A stretch of DNA of 64,000 nucleotides, taken from positions 410,634 through 474,633 of the forward strand of contig JAHLTZ010000020.1 of assembly GCA_025786725.1 (NCBI GenBank), in the 5' to 3' direction. Source of the stretch: Syncephalis fuscata. Taxonomy: Eukaryota > Zoopagomycota > Zoopagomycetes > Zoopagales > Piptocephalidaceae. Both the position numbers and the translations under genes were made by a program. Position 1 is the stretch's first letter, and each line of letters starts with the position of its first letter. The notes under the pieces were generated by a model. It was not told the DNA's origin. It ran no database searches and was given only the letters and a program-made list of their open reading frames with translations. Positions 12,683-24,364 of the stretch are shown piece after piece.

Positions 12683-14542
12683 ATGTCTTTACTTCAAAAA
12701 GCTATTAACTGGTCCGTGGCTGGCCTGGTCGGCTATGCAGTGAGTGTACTTGGCGGCTTGCAAGGCCGTCGCCATTTCGTTATTTTAGCAAATAACATGC
12801 CTTCTTGCTTTCTAGGCATTAATTGCGCTGTTATGTTTACCAGGCCCGCAACGCGGCCTTGTTTATCTAAATTGGATAGTTTGGCCTTTAGGGGCCGACT
12901 TCAGTCGACCAGAGCAATTTGGATATGTAGGTAAGTACTAGGTGTGAATACGCGGCTACTGGTCATTGCGCAGGAATTGCTACTAACATTGTTGTTGGAA
13001 AATAGCGGGCACTGCTCGTCAGGTCCAGCTAGTAACTAAGACCAATATTCGCTTAGGTGCGTTGATAGAAGCAGCAGCAGCAATAGCAAATATAATCTAA
13101 CCACACTTTTCGTATCGCTTAGGTGCATGGCATGTACTGCCAAATGAACTACACGAACAAGCAATCAGCGCAATGGAAAATAACGACACACGCTTTGAAG
13201 CTATCTATAATACTGCTCTTACTACACACGAGACTGTGCTCTATCTACATGGTAATGCAGCTACACGCGGCTTCTCTCGACGTGTAGACGTATGCAAGGC
13301 AAGTAGTAAAGACGGTGCTTACGCTGAATTTGAATAACATTTTTACTGTTCTGTAATGTAATAGATGACTGCCAAGTATATGAACGCAAATGTATTTGTC
13401 GTTGATTATCGCGGATTTGCCGATTCAGGTAATTAAAGCTGCAAATAATCGTATGCTAATATTAACAGCTACCATACGCTTTTCAATCCATTAGAAGGAA
13501 CACCAAGTGAATCGGGACTAGTGGAAGATGCATGGGCATCTTGGCAATGGCTAATTGAACATGGTGCATCACCAGACAGCACTACAATCCTTGGTAGGTA
13601 CTATTTCTGTCATAGACATGGGTGATTATAATACAATATCTATCTTTCTTATGATAACAATTATAGGACATTCGCTTGGTACTGGTAAGCTATTAAACAT
13701 TAATATTACAGCCGTCAATATAATTAAGTATTTGTAACTAAATTGTTTTAATATATTATGCTTAGGCGTAGCATCACAACTGACCGCCAATCTAGCAGCT
13801 CAAGGTAATTTACAATAAATAGCTGTTTACCATATACTATTTATACAGCGATATACCTATTTCTAGGCATATCGCCCAAGGCACTAATCTTAAAAGCACC
13901 TTTTTCTTCTATTCCTGAAGTAGTGTTTGAATTCCGGCTATTGCATTTCATTCCACTTTTCTGGCCTCTTTCTCTACTTTCAAATGGTTACGGTAAATAG
14001 CTACTACTTTGATTACAGAATAACACGACTTAACACTATCAAATGACCAGTACTAGTATGGCATATGTTATACACGCATTTTGATTCATTTGAAGCAATT
14101 AAGGTGAGTAGTTACACTGCAAATACGCCATTAATTTAGTGACTGGCCTATCACCTGCCTATAGCATGTATCTTGTCCGATACTATTCCTACATGGCAAT
14201 CGCGACCTACAAATCCCTGCTGCTCATGCACGCCGGCTTTTCTGGTCTGCCGTGGTGCATAGATCGCGAAAACAAGACGGTAGCAATCTCGCATTACCGG
14301 ACGAGACGCCAATACCAACCGATGCAGCAGCCAATGCACTTATTCAAGATAGTCAACCACGCGACGTAGAGTCGATGGCTAAACATATCGCCGTGTCAAA
14401 AGAAGTGTGGCCCAATGAAGGCTACCAACTAAAGTCTGAACAATTACATGTAACTTATGTCGAGTTAAAAGAAGCGCACCATGACAACTTGCAAGATTTT
14501 GAACGCATGTGGCAAAGTGTAGGCCAAATTGTCTATCGTTAA
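12683..14542 (+). CDS. ABHD12-like alpha/beta-hydrolase (serine lipase/esterase)
   Basis: Eleven exons join without any frame break: 12683-12739, 12816-12930, 13006-13056, 13123-13298, 13365-13428, 13495-13593, 13667-13684, 13766-13804, 13867-13992, 14057-14103 and 14165-14542. The product is 389 aa. An N-terminal hydrophobic segment (residues about 10-27, WSVAGLVGYA/ALIALLC) suggests membrane anchoring. Further motifs are LNWIVWP, the oxyanion region LYLHGNAATRG, DYRGFADSEG, the nucleophile elbow GHSLGTG, the acid site LHGNRD and the catalytic His in EAHHDNL. The order, length and motifs fit the ABHD12/ABHD13-type lysophospholipase family. The catalytic Ser lies in an 18-nt micro-exon, and the fourth intron (13299-13364) uses a GC donor (AAG|gcaagt). 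Confidence 0.88.
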
Positions 14543-15233
14543 TAATAACACTTAAACATTTATAACACGCTATGTAATGATTCACTTCAATAATAGTCTA
14601 TTGCTAGTAAATAGCCGTTCCATCTGCTGTAAGCTTGGTGCGCATTTGAACGACGCGCAATAGTGCAAATATGTTATTAAGCAGGAAATAAACGATAATA
14701 ATGACCGAAATGAACTGTGACTGTGCTAACTATAGTGCTAGCACATAATTATTCCTTGGCAACACATACACACATATATATCGATAGAATTGAGCGGCGA
14801 ACAAATACTCGTATCTAACTACCATCATCAGTGGCAATAACAGCAGCAATCTACAGCAAGAACAAACATTTGACAACAAAAGACAAGGAGCAGAAATAAA
14901 GAATTAAACATAGATAATATCAGTTTAAAACACATGCAACAAAGCGGCTGCACAACGCACGGCCTATTACTATGCCACGCAAGTATCATGTGAAGTGCAA
15001 TGGAAGAAAACAGTACAACAGAGTACAGCATATATATAATTCATTTACGTCTACATCCAACTGTGTAGACACTCGGTGCTTGAATTAATAAAGCGTTAAC
15101 AATACGCCATACGCGTTTAACTGAAACTGGCAAAAGCACCGCAATAGGCCATAATCAATAACATGCGAACATAGAGAAAGAACAACGACGCGCGGCACGC
15201 CATGCAAGTGCATTCCTGGAATGTGTGGTTTGA
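14543..15233. other. Convergent intergenic region
   Basis: This lies between the convergent hydrolase and rho1 genes. I see no further gene; it probably holds both 3' untranslated regions. Confidence 0.5.
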
Positions 15234-16221
15234 TTAAAGCACCGTACACGATATCTTGTTCGGCTTCTTTCGGTGCAGCAACGCCGCACGAGTGGCGTGC
15301 TCAAACACCTCTTGGACGCCTTCTCCAGTGCGTGCTGAACACTCGAGGTATTTGTAAGCACCAATCTTGGTGGCCACTGCTTGACCGTCTGTAGTCGATA
15401 CTGGGTTCTGGTTTAGTCGTCGCAAGCTTTCAACTGTTTTAGGATCATGACGGAGATCCTTTTTGCATGCAACCAATAGAATGGGGAGGCCTTTGCAGAA
15501 ATGTAGCACTTCTGAGATCCACTGTATTATGTAAACACATTAAAATAGACAAATGACAATCGTATTAAATTAGGTTTACGTCATTATAACATGTACAATA
15601 GGTCTACCTTTTCCTGTACGTTCTCTAGAGAATCTGGCTGATCAACCGAGAAACAAATAAGAATGACGTGCGAGTCTGGATATGATAGCGGACGCAGACG
15701 ATCGTAGTCTTCCTGACCTATAAGTTACAATTAAATCCATTTGATAATAACGGTAATGGTTGATACATGTGTTGTTTATAATGACCGGTGGATGGATGTA
15801 ATAATAATGAAATGATAATAATAATAAAACTTAATTAATCACAATGTAGCAAATGTATAGAATGTTACGTACCTGCCGTATCCCAAAGAGCTAGCTCGAC
15901 AGGTTTGTCGTCAACCCGAACTGTAGCGACGTAGTTTTCAAAGACAGTTGGAACGTATACCTGTGGAAATAATAAAGATAATGATTTTGTTAAATACCAC
16001 TATCTATAGCCAGTCTTGGTGTAATTGATCGTTTCACTACTATAACAGATATTATAACACATAGATTATACTGTCCAGTAATAGCAGTCGAACTAGCATC
16101 GATTCAACCACGAGCCAGTACTTACTTCAGGGAAAGTTCCTTTTGAGAACACAATCAACAAACAGGTCTTGCCGCAGGCACCGTCACCAACAATTACTAA
16201 TTTACGACGAATTTCGGCCAT
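15234..16221 (-). CDS. rho1: Rho1-type small GTPase
   Basis: Four exons on the minus strand (16221-16126, 15960-15873, 15717-15608, 15521-15234) join in frame to 193 aa, the usual Rho1 length. G1 is GDGACGKT, switch I contains [10 protein letters not shown]3 is DTAGQEDYD, G4 appears as ACKKDL and G5 as ECSARTGEG. The C-terminus CTVL is a CaaX box that predicts geranylgeranylation and membrane attachment. In fungi Rho1 activates beta-1,3-glucan synthase and Pkc1 and organises actin and polarity. G4 here is CKKDL rather than the common NKKDL, as in fungal and animal RhoA relatives with variation at that position. The gene is intact. Confidence 0.95.
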
Positions 16222-18195
16222 GATAGACTAATGATAATGTTGTTATTGTTGTTAAACTAAAGCAATCAAATAGATTATGTACAAACAAACATAGCAGTCC
16301 ATGTTAGTAGCTATTTAAACTGGATCTATGCAAATCAATGTGCTAGCCACAATAATCACTATGGTGGTCTATAAGCTATGTACCATGCCTTCTTAGTACT
16401 AGACTATCGCTTATAAAGTTGTAACACCATAGCATGCTATACGTTGTACAACACACTTGTAGTCAAGAGGGCAGCTTCTTGACAAGGATGAACACAAAAC
16501 ATCATCTTATGTTTTGATTTGAGTTAAGTAAAAGTCCGTTGCTATTGTTGCCACCCAGACTGCATACCTTCAAGTCAATGTTACAGACAATACTAAACAA
16601 CACAAAATCAAGTCACTTTAAGTAAGGAAGTTGCTAGATGGGCAGTAGGCGTAAGTACCAATAAACCTTGTAGATGTGTTTGGAATAGAATGGGGCCGCA
16701 ATTGTAAGAGTAACAAAGATAGATGTGAAGGAAAGTAAAGGGAAAGAAGTGGCAGATGAGCAAACGAAAGAAGCCAGGAGAAGAATGGAGAGAGAGAAGA
16801 AGAAATCAAAGGCGAGCCCCCACTTGCAGATAGACCATAACTCATGATTACGGCCATTATCGCCACCACCACCACCACTATATGGCATGATGGTGATGGC
16901 CATTTTTATTGTATTATTACAATGTAGCCATTAATAACACTACTATATACGTTCATACTATTACATAGGATGGTCGTTATTACAGCACTTTTATACTTGT
17001 CTGCAGAGCTGTTTTATTATTATTGTCCGATGGCCTGCAATATAGCGACATGTCTTTGATGCTACGCGTATACACTTGCTCTATAACCAGCACTTGCTAT
17101 TCACGTGTGCCCAAGGGGTAGCTATAAACAAGCATATAGTCGTAATGTCAAAGGCATGTCGTTATATCGTAGTGCCATTTGACGGTAATACAAGAAACTG
17201 CTATGCAGACAAGTACAATAAGAGCAGCGCACTGTTCACAAATGCTATGAATAGAAGGATTTTAAGTGTAAACTGTACTGTTTTAGTTTACACTTTGACC
17301 CAGTCATAGCATACGTGAACAGTGCGCGTTGCTTTTTTACATATTTTGTGCTTTAAAGCATTTATTATGCCCTAAACAGCGACGCTGTTCGACATACATC
17401 AACATGTGATACATCCAATAAAGAGGCCATTAACATTTACACTATATATGCTCTATTATAATAGATATTGCTATTGCTATTGCTATAGCTATCAGTATTG
17501 TTGCTAGTACTGCAACACACATAGTAACGCCTAACTAACAAAGCCACAACTACAAAGCATAGTCGTAGTACACTATTCAACGCAGCTCATATCAAGTAAC
17601 TAAATCATCAACAACGCTTCAACGATAGCACACCAGACCCAATCATCATGCCGCTACACTGATAGCTTACCTTAGATGAACTACTAACGTACAGTAGTGA
17701 TGATGGTGGCCGTCAATATTGCCCACCTAGTAAAAATAATGATATAAAAGAGGCGAGGGCAAAGCAACTGACGCTCTGTCAATGTATACCGAAAAGATGG
17801 AAATGCTGGCGCTTGCTAGCAGTCAGACAAGAGATAGAAACAAGCTATGGCCGCTCAACGTGGAATGACAAGCAATGCAGGCGAAGCAAACGATGGATGG
17901 AAAGAACAAGTTCGAGATGAAATGATGGAAGAGTCGATTGGATGAGTGGACGAACACAGAAGAAAGGAACAAGGAGTGTGATGTTTGTGTGTGTGTCAAA
18001 GGAGCATGAAAATGGGCTGCATTATGTTGTTGTTGTTGTTTATGTGGAGGGACTGGTTAATGCAAGTGGTGTGTATGTGTACACCATCATCAGCATTCAT
18101 AAGTGGAGATGTGCTTTATTGATAACATGATCTATAACTAATGTTTAATTGTATTAGTGTTGTAGGGACGGTGATATATGGTGGTCAAATAATAT
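16222..18195. other. Intergenic region upstream of rho1, with a foldback repeat
   Basis: There is no supported gene. The minus-strand frames near 16620-16900 are low-complexity and probably belong to the rho1 leader or promoter. A long near-perfect inverted repeat is at 17227-17327. A simple 'ttgcta' repeat is at about 17468-17490. Confidence 0.5.
17227..17327. repeat. Foldback inverted repeat (hairpin)
   Basis: The left arm begins gcgcactgttcac and continues through 'atgctatga' to 'aagtgtaaact' (17227-17274). The right arm (17285-17327) is its reverse complement, with a few mismatches and a short bulge. The loop is about 10 nt (gtactgtttt). Transcribed, it would form a stem of about 40 bp. 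Confidence 0.85.
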
Positions 18196-18457
18196 AGTCA
18201 CCGGCGATACACTGCAGCGTATCAATAAAAGAGGATCAGGTCAACTAAGTCATCTTATCGGCAATCTATTCTACATGCAGAATAATCAACAGGCCCGACC
18301 TATAGTGCTTGATGTGGCAAGCGGCCAACTAGTCCAACGTATGCCTATTGAAATGAACCAAACGGTAATTAAGCCGGGTCATCAACACCATCATTCTAGT
18401 ATTCACGCATTTACAGGTGGTGATCGTTGTGATGTAATGATATTTGTGCCTGAATAA
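18196..18457 (+). pseudogene. 3' fragment of F-box gene (recent inverted duplicate)
   Basis: The + strand here encodes the last roughly 87 codons, including the stop, of the F-box gene at 52656-54316. The final 60 residues are the same, ending GGDRCDVMIFVPE. Homology starts near 'atagtcaccgg' at 18190-18200 and runs through the stop into the MITE-like element at the same spacing as at the intact locus. There is no promoter or 5' part, so it is a truncated copy. Confidence 0.85.
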
Positions 18458-18515
18458 TCATTAATAAATAAATGCTAATATTAAACAATTAATTACTATT
18501 ATGATCTGATGACGA

Positions 18516-19125
18516 AATGACTACATTTTACAATATTCAATATATTAAACATGTGATAGATGGTGAGTGACATCAATCATCAAATACTCATCATTGTATA
18601 TTTATTATTCAGTATGCATATATCCTTTGTTTACATAAATAATTACTACTGTATACTCATACCATTATATATAGCTTTATGCCATACTGTATACATTTTA
18701 TTAGCAACAAGTTTCAAATACATATAGCTTAGTGAGTCAAATTTATTAATAATAAAGCTAAAAGAAAAACAATAGTAGTTTTGGATATGGCAAGACTAGA
18801 CGAGCACAAGAATGCTGTATATTAGAATGGATATGTAATGACAAAGCATAAAAACGACGTCAAAGCTATAGTGTGTATAATGTAATGGATGAACTGAGAA
18901 TAATCTATTGAAAGCCATAAATATTAGACTGTGTCTAGTATATTTTAGAATGATATATAGTAGTGTGGAATAGAATGGGAATGATATAGGTGAATAAAGG
19001 ATATATGTGTACCAGATATATGCATATTGACAATAAATCTACAATGATGACTATTTGATGATTGATGTCACTCACCATTTATCATCATGTTCAATATATT
19101 GAATATTGTTAAATTCAGTCATTGA
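18516..19125 (+). mobile_element. MITE-like element, copy A
   Basis: The inverted termini are about 100 bp. The left (18516-18625) reads 'caatattcaatatatt...gatggtgagtgacatcaatcatcaaat...tatgcatatatcc', and the right (19011-19125) is its reverse complement with few changes. The interior is AT-rich without an open frame. It is collinear, inverted, with copies B (41897-42506) and C (51965-52606). Confidence 0.85.
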
Positions 19126-20040
19126 TCAACAAACAAACAACATAATTAAATGATTTTAGTATTTAATATTTCTCACCACCGGCCCATATTCAATAAAACA
19201 AATATCTAGTTCAGTTACGCGAATGTTATTAAATGTGGTTGTCTGAAATGAATCTAAACATCATTTGGTACCAAAGTTCAATACTATAAAACAAATAAGC
19301 AATAACTGATGCGTACAATAAGAAAAGTAATTACGAAATAGCAAAAACCAACCGTCTAAAGACAAGTGTATCCGTAGAGCAATGTCACCGGTAAAACAAT
19401 GCTAGCATTGACAAAAAAGCTATTCTAAATGGATTACTATCTAAAAACCACCATTGAATAACGTTTTCAAGTCAATCCACGTAGAGATGCGATGTTAACA
19501 CGCTCAAAAAGATAATGCAATAGCCTACTAGCTTATATAAATAAATAGGATACATTCACTTTAACAAGTCCAAATCCACTACAGTTGTGCACAAACACTA
19601 TGGATACGAGCTGCGTGAGGTGACCTTGATGGCTGATGTCGGGGCGCCGTAACTAAAGAAGTAGACACTGTATCCATGCACCATTTCACTTGATACTGTC
19701 GGGTATTTTGGACTAATAAAGTGTGCACGAGTCATTGTTGTTGCTATTGTTGTTAGGCATGGACACCAAGGAAAAGACGGTCTATCGGAGTTACTCCTTA
19801 GCAATCGTTTGCCTATAGACAATCTATAAGCAAGTTTATGTATACATATATACACGTATAGCTATACTAGCTATTCATTAATGCTTCCATAGTGACCCAT
19901 TTATTAAATAGTTAAATAAGTCGAGTTGTTTTAGTATGCTTACGACTAGCTACATTTATTTACACCGTCCGTCATATTGGACTATTCAAAGTCATTTTTA
20001 TTTTTAGAATTCGATATAGAAGTGCTAAAAGTGTTAATAG
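19126..20040. other. Intergenic region; first half duplicated at 41408-41896
   Basis: Positions 19126-19622 match 41408-41896 in inverted orientation, for example 'gctagcattg', 'ccaccattgaataacg', 'gttaacacgctcaaaaag'. This repeat includes a second, decayed terminus of the MITE family (about 19165-19225). At 19599-19622 'ggatacgagctgcgtgagg' resembles an internal piece of the F-box gene (WIRAVWG). The rest is the 5' flank of CAP gene 4. Confidence 0.65.
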
Positions 20041-21495
20041 ATGTTTAGTAATTTTATTAGCGGCCTTGATCGGCCATGGTTTATCCATCGCAAAGGCTAT
20101 TTTGCTGCTAAAAATAGCGCTAGTAAAAAACAGCAGTACTGGCATTCTTTATTGATACTACTGATGGCGAGCAGTATTGGATGTTTTGTGTCTGCCACGG
20201 CAGTGGAAACAGCCGTGCCTGTGGCATCAAAGTTCCCGTTTGAGTCGGCATTGCTTTTGCGTAAAATATTAACCACCGATTCGGATAAGGGCCCACTTGT
20301 ATCGTTGGCCAAAATTGCTTGTTTAGTTAACGAGGAACGCGGTATGCATGATCTTCCTAATGTTAGTATAAGCCGGTAAGTGCATTGCATTGAATTATGC
20401 ACGCTCAGCTAATAATATTATGCATTCTACACTCTCCCAAATGGCAGCATTCTTAATCGTTCAGCCCAGAAACACACTGTAGACCAGGCACAGATGCATG
20501 AAATGACCCATACGGGCTCGGACGGTAGTCGACCAAGTCAGCGTGTACGACGGGTAGGCTATAATTATCGTGCTGTTGGTGAATGTGTAGCTTTTGGTTA
20601 CGAGACAGAGGAAGAAGTAATGCGGGCCTGGATGAACTCGCCGCCTCATAAAGCAATTATTCTCGATCGTACCTACCGGGAGTTGGGCATTGGTTATGCC
20701 CGTTCTGCCGATAGTGTTCCGTATTGGACAATGGATTTTGGCATGAACGATAAATCCCCTACAAGCAACGTCACTGCTTGTCCAACTGAAGCTGATATGG
20801 CAATGGATGAGCCAGAGCAAATTAATAATCTAATACCAACAGCGACAGTAACAACAACAGAAGTAACCACCACGGAAACAGTAACAACAACAACAACTGC
20901 TACTGCTGCTACAACAGCTGAGCCAAATCCAGATGCTTCGTTGGTAGAGGCTCAATCAACAACAAAGCCACACCATAATAAGCACCGACATAAACATCAT
21001 AATCATGATAAAAAAGCAAACAAGCATCATCGAAATCATAGTATTCATTCAGAAAATACTAAATCACCATTAGCGACATCAGCACCATTAGCATCAGCAT
21101 CAGTATCGTCACCGACGTCAGCATCAGCATCACCATCAGCAACTCACTCAAGCATACCTAATACATCCACTACAATGGCGCCCGTGCTACAATGCTCGCC
21201 CGATTGCTGTTCTAACCGTGAACCATCTCCTCTTATTGCAACATCAGCTGAGGATCCTAAACAAATGTCTAATGTTAGCACTGATGATAAGTCTGATGAT
21301 AATCTAAGCTTTTTCAACAAAGTATTAGATGCTTTCAGATCATGGATTGGAAAAGGTACCACTGATAATGAGCTGCCTACAACTAACACTGATGAAGAAA
21401 CAATTGATGTCCATCGTGTACGGCAGCTGCTTCGTCTGGCCAGCACTAGCCACAAGGGGACATCGTCTGTAAGAGACATTCATCTAAAGCATTAA
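20041..21495 (+). CDS. CAP (YkwD/SCP-like) protein with signal anchor and Thr/Ser/His-rich tail
   Basis: Two exons (20041-20375, 20448-21495) give 460 aa, fully in frame. A hydrophobic segment at residues about 39-58 (SLLILLMASSIGCFVSA) is preceded by a basic N-terminus, which fits a type II anchor or late signal peptide. The intron is phase 2 at the same CAP position as in the other three paralogues. CAP motifs are MHEMTHTGSDGSRPSQR, GECVAFGYE (C replaces N of the usual GENVA), WMNSPPHKAIIL and PYWTMDFG. The tail is Thr-rich, then His/Lys-rich (HHNKHRHKHHNHDKKANKHH), then Ser/Ala-rich. It is the most diverged of the four and the only one without Pro/Ala repeats. Confidence 0.85.
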
Positions 21496-21786
21496 AATTC
21501 CATAATCTTGGCTTTTAATGTTTAATAATGCTAAATAAAAATAGATAAAATAGAAACTATATCGTTCTTTACTGCTATTCAACATGTATTACTTTTGTGA
21601 CTGTTCACATGTAATGTTAATCAATCATCTAGCTATATAATGCATTCTAGTCACATATAATAGCAATATTATTATAATGTCAGGATCGTAAAAATAAGCT
21701 AATATGCTATATGTTATTGTGTAAATAAGCATTTTAAATAAACCAAATCATTTGTTATTAATGTAAAGTAATTAGATATTTATTGC

Positions 21787-22647
21787 TTAGAATTGTGGTC
21801 CAACTAAACGAATATTCGCCCAGCATGACTGTTTGCCATCATCAATTGCCACTTTATCATCGTGCAGTTTTCCGGGGCGAGAGTGCCCCACCGTAATGTG
21901 CGTGTGATAATTGGCGGCTTCAAAGGCTGTTTTAGAACCACCAAGATCGTAAAACAGCTGGGCAATATCGACTCGCATCGCTTGCCATTGCCGACTGTAG
22001 ACTCGCAGGTAAAGGGCCGTATCTTCTTGGGCACTGGTAATGGCCAGACAGTCTATTTCGTACTGGGCATATATAATGTAGTGGTTCAGTGCAACATCGT
22101 CGATTTGTTCCATGGTCACGCCTTGCTTATTCAGTACGGCGAATTCTGCTGGAGTGATAATGCGGACAAATGCATCCTGCATCGGGTGCAGTGCCTCTTC
22201 TAAACGTCGGTCTTTGTTCACATCCTTAAGCAGCTCATGAACGTAGCTTACGTTTAGCGTTTGCTGCAGCCGGTCTGGAAAGCGCAGAAATGGCACTAAA
22301 TTCGTGTTGAGAATACGCCTTTGCAGCTGGTATTCCGGATAGGATGGCTCGGGACCAGTCTTTAGTGAGGTGTTTAAAGTTGCACTATCATCATGGCTTT
22401 TGGCCGAGCGTTTACAAGCCATCAAAACATGTAACAGTACTAGTGAACCAATAAACGATACGATAAACACAGCTCGTTTAAAGACACGGCGTTTACAGCG
22501 ACATTGCCGTTTAGACGGGTCGATATCTACACTTTGTTCATTGTCCAATAACGGCAACGTTACATCAACGGATACTGTGTCCTTTTTATACAATAAAGTA
22601 TGAGACTGATGTTTTTCGTCAGCTACTATAGCATCACTACAAGACAT
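21787..22647 (-). CDS. Membrane-anchored 2H-phosphoesterase-like protein (paralogue 1)
   Basis: Single exon, 286 aa. A Cys/Arg-rich cytosolic start is followed by one transmembrane segment at about residues 58-77 (AVFIVSFIGSLVLLHVL). The C-terminal domain has the order [I-T-P-x-E-F] ... [GVT-x-x-x-IDDVA] ... Cys ... [YHTHITVGHS] ... C-x-ANIRLVGP. The HITVG motif resembles the second HxT/S motif of 2H phosphoesterases. The region corresponding to the first motif (FVRIITPAEF) lacks His. Its best family guess is the 'Swiss Army Knife' 2H domain of fungi (recall, not searched). The three paralogues lie head to tail on the minus strand. Confidence 0.65.
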   Translation of the reverse strand: MSCSDAIVADEKHQSHTLLYKKDTVSVDVTLPLLDNEQSVDIDPSKRQCRCKRRVFKRAVFIVSFIGSLVLLHVLMACKRSAKSHDDSATLNTSLKTGPEPSYPEYQLQRRILNTNLVPFLRFPDRLQQTLNVSYVHELLKDVNKDRRLEEALHPMQDAFVRIITPAEFAVLNKQGVTMEQIDDVALNHYIIYAQYEIDCLAITSAQEDTALYLRVYSRQWQAMRVDIAQLFYDLGGSKTAFEAANYHTHITVGHSRPGKLHDDKVAIDDGKQSCWANIRLVGPQF

Positions 22648-22749
22648 GGCGATAATGATGGTAATTGTACTTTAATAAACAAATAAACAATATTGAAAAG
22701 TTGTTAAGAAAAGGCGGGGGGAGGTAAAGAGTGCGATTTTAAGAGCCAT

Positions 22750-23682
22750 TTAGCGCAAATTTGTGACGTGCAGATTTGCTGTACACTGAGTGTCACTTTG
22801 ACCCACTTGCTGCTCAAGTGCAGGTGTCCAACGCGTAGCTGCAACGACTAAATGAGGCTGAAAAGCTTTTGGATTAAAAATGGCAAGTTGTTCTGCTGCA
22901 TTAGACTTGGGCCGTTGCTGCTGCTTTTGCTGCTGCTGCTGATTCTGCTGTTGCTGCCTTACTAGACGTGCTTTGTTCAGCTTCTCATTTAAGCGCTGGC
23001 CAATAGCTTCACGGATATTTGACCACTGGCGACTCTCTAGCTTAATATACCATACTTCATTATCACGATAGATTGTCGCATCCGTCGCTGGCAATAGTTC
23101 GCGAACAAGACATACTGGCTTAAACACACTTTCCATAATGTAATAATTGACAGCAATGTCGTCGATCTCTTTTTTAGTGATACCTGCTTGTTGTAGCTGA
23201 TTTAGTTCTTCGGAGGACACAATGGTGACCACAGCTTCCTGTGCGGGTAATAGCCGGCCGATGCCACCTAATGGGCCGGCAAGATCAGCAGTAGATCGTA
23301 CAAGTGACAAAGTGTTTTGGCTATCGGTTTCTCCTTTAGTTGAGCTTTGTGTGCTAAGTCTTTTTGACGCAAAACTATCTATAGTTGCCGATAAACGTTG
23401 CTGAATAATTGCCTTCAACGCTTCATACCGGCGATTATTTAATGACGCCGTAAATGATTGCAGTGCACCTAGATCCAATGGCTGTATAACACGTGCTGCA
23501 TCCGAATGATACGCCACTGCTGTTGATCTAAATAGTTGCGGGCCAATATCAAGTGTGGGCAGTAGCACATTGTCTGATGATGGTGTCATTTGCGATGTAA
23601 CTAGCGGCTGTGAATGCAAGCCCGGTAAATTGAAAATGCTTAGCACAATTGCTGGCAGAAATAAAGATAGCTTATAAGTCAT
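22750..23682 (-). CDS. Secreted 2H-phosphoesterase-like protein (paralogue 2)
   Basis: Single exon, 310 aa. The signal peptide is MTYKLSLFLPAIVLSIFNLPG. The shared core shows VVTIVSSEEL, GITKKEIDDIAVNYYIM, a conserved Cys (KPVCLVRE), a Gln-rich insertion (about 245-265) and the C-terminal block FQPHLVVAATRW. Here the second motif is HLV, so the Thr/Ser of HxT is also gone and catalysis by a 2H mechanism is unlikely. The protein ends TANLHVTNLR. It starts about 100 bp upstream of paralogue 1 in transcription order. Confidence 0.65.
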   Translation of the reverse strand: MTYKLSLFLPAIVLSIFNLPGLHSQPLVTSQMTPSSDNVLLPTLDIGPQLFRSTAVAYHSDAARVIQPLDLGALQSFTASLNNRRYEALKAIIQQRLSATIDSFASKRLSTQSSTKGETDSQNTLSLVRSTADLAGPLGGIGRLLPAQEAVVTIVSSEELNQLQQAGITKKEIDDIAVNYYIMESVFKPVCLVRELLPATDATIYRDNEVWYIKLESRQWSNIREAIGQRLNEKLNKARLVRQQQQNQQQQQKQQQRPKSNAAEQLAIFNPKAFQPHLVVAATRWTPALEQQVGQSDTQCTANLHVTNLR

Positions 23683-24364
23683 GACAATGTAGATGTTTAG
23701 TTTTTACAATAGAGCAGGGCCTGATTAAGTTTAGCGATTATCAAAAATGATAGCTTTATTCAATATGCTCCATATTAATGTTTTATATATTCAGGGGTAA
23801 TGCTGGATATGTCCAGTTTTATTTGCTTATTATTACAAAGGGACAATCTCACTGTATTATACAACTCTGAATGCAGATGGATAAGGGTAATTTAAGGGAC
23901 CATACATTATTTGCTTATTAACAGCCACAACAATAAAAATAACAACAATCCACTGTGGTGATGGTAATTAATTGACTATCGCTGTGTTGTAGACATTGAT
24001 ACTTGCACTAAATTATATTCAATATTATTGATAATTTATTGCTATTTTCAAACTATTTATCGTTATATTCAAGTTGCTATAAAGGTGATCTATAATTCTT
24101 CTACGATAAACAACATATAATGGAACGTATATAAAATTAAATAGAATATATGGATAGAAGATATAATCATATATAATGATACTTTGATTACTAACATTTT
24201 TTATTACCTAATTATATGTTTGATTTTGCTACAACTCTATAATGGTCGATATTCAACACTTAACTTATATACGATATTATCTTAGTAAGTTTATTTAGTC
24301 TAATAACTTTTATCAGTTAGTACAAACAATAAAACGCTGGCTTTACAACCAATAATAGTTCATT
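23683..24364. other. AT-rich spacer between paralogues
   Basis: No coding sequence is evident; it probably contains the promoter of paralogue 2 and the 3' end of paralogue 3. Confidence 0.5.

Noticed and set aside
16618-16903. Hydrophobic minus-strand frames upstream of rho1
   Set aside because: Two overlapping frames of low-complexity sequence; rho1 already has a complete N-terminus at 16221.
18516-19125. The repeat as a protein-coding transposon
   Set aside because: No open frame of useful length in any of the three good copies and no transposase motif.
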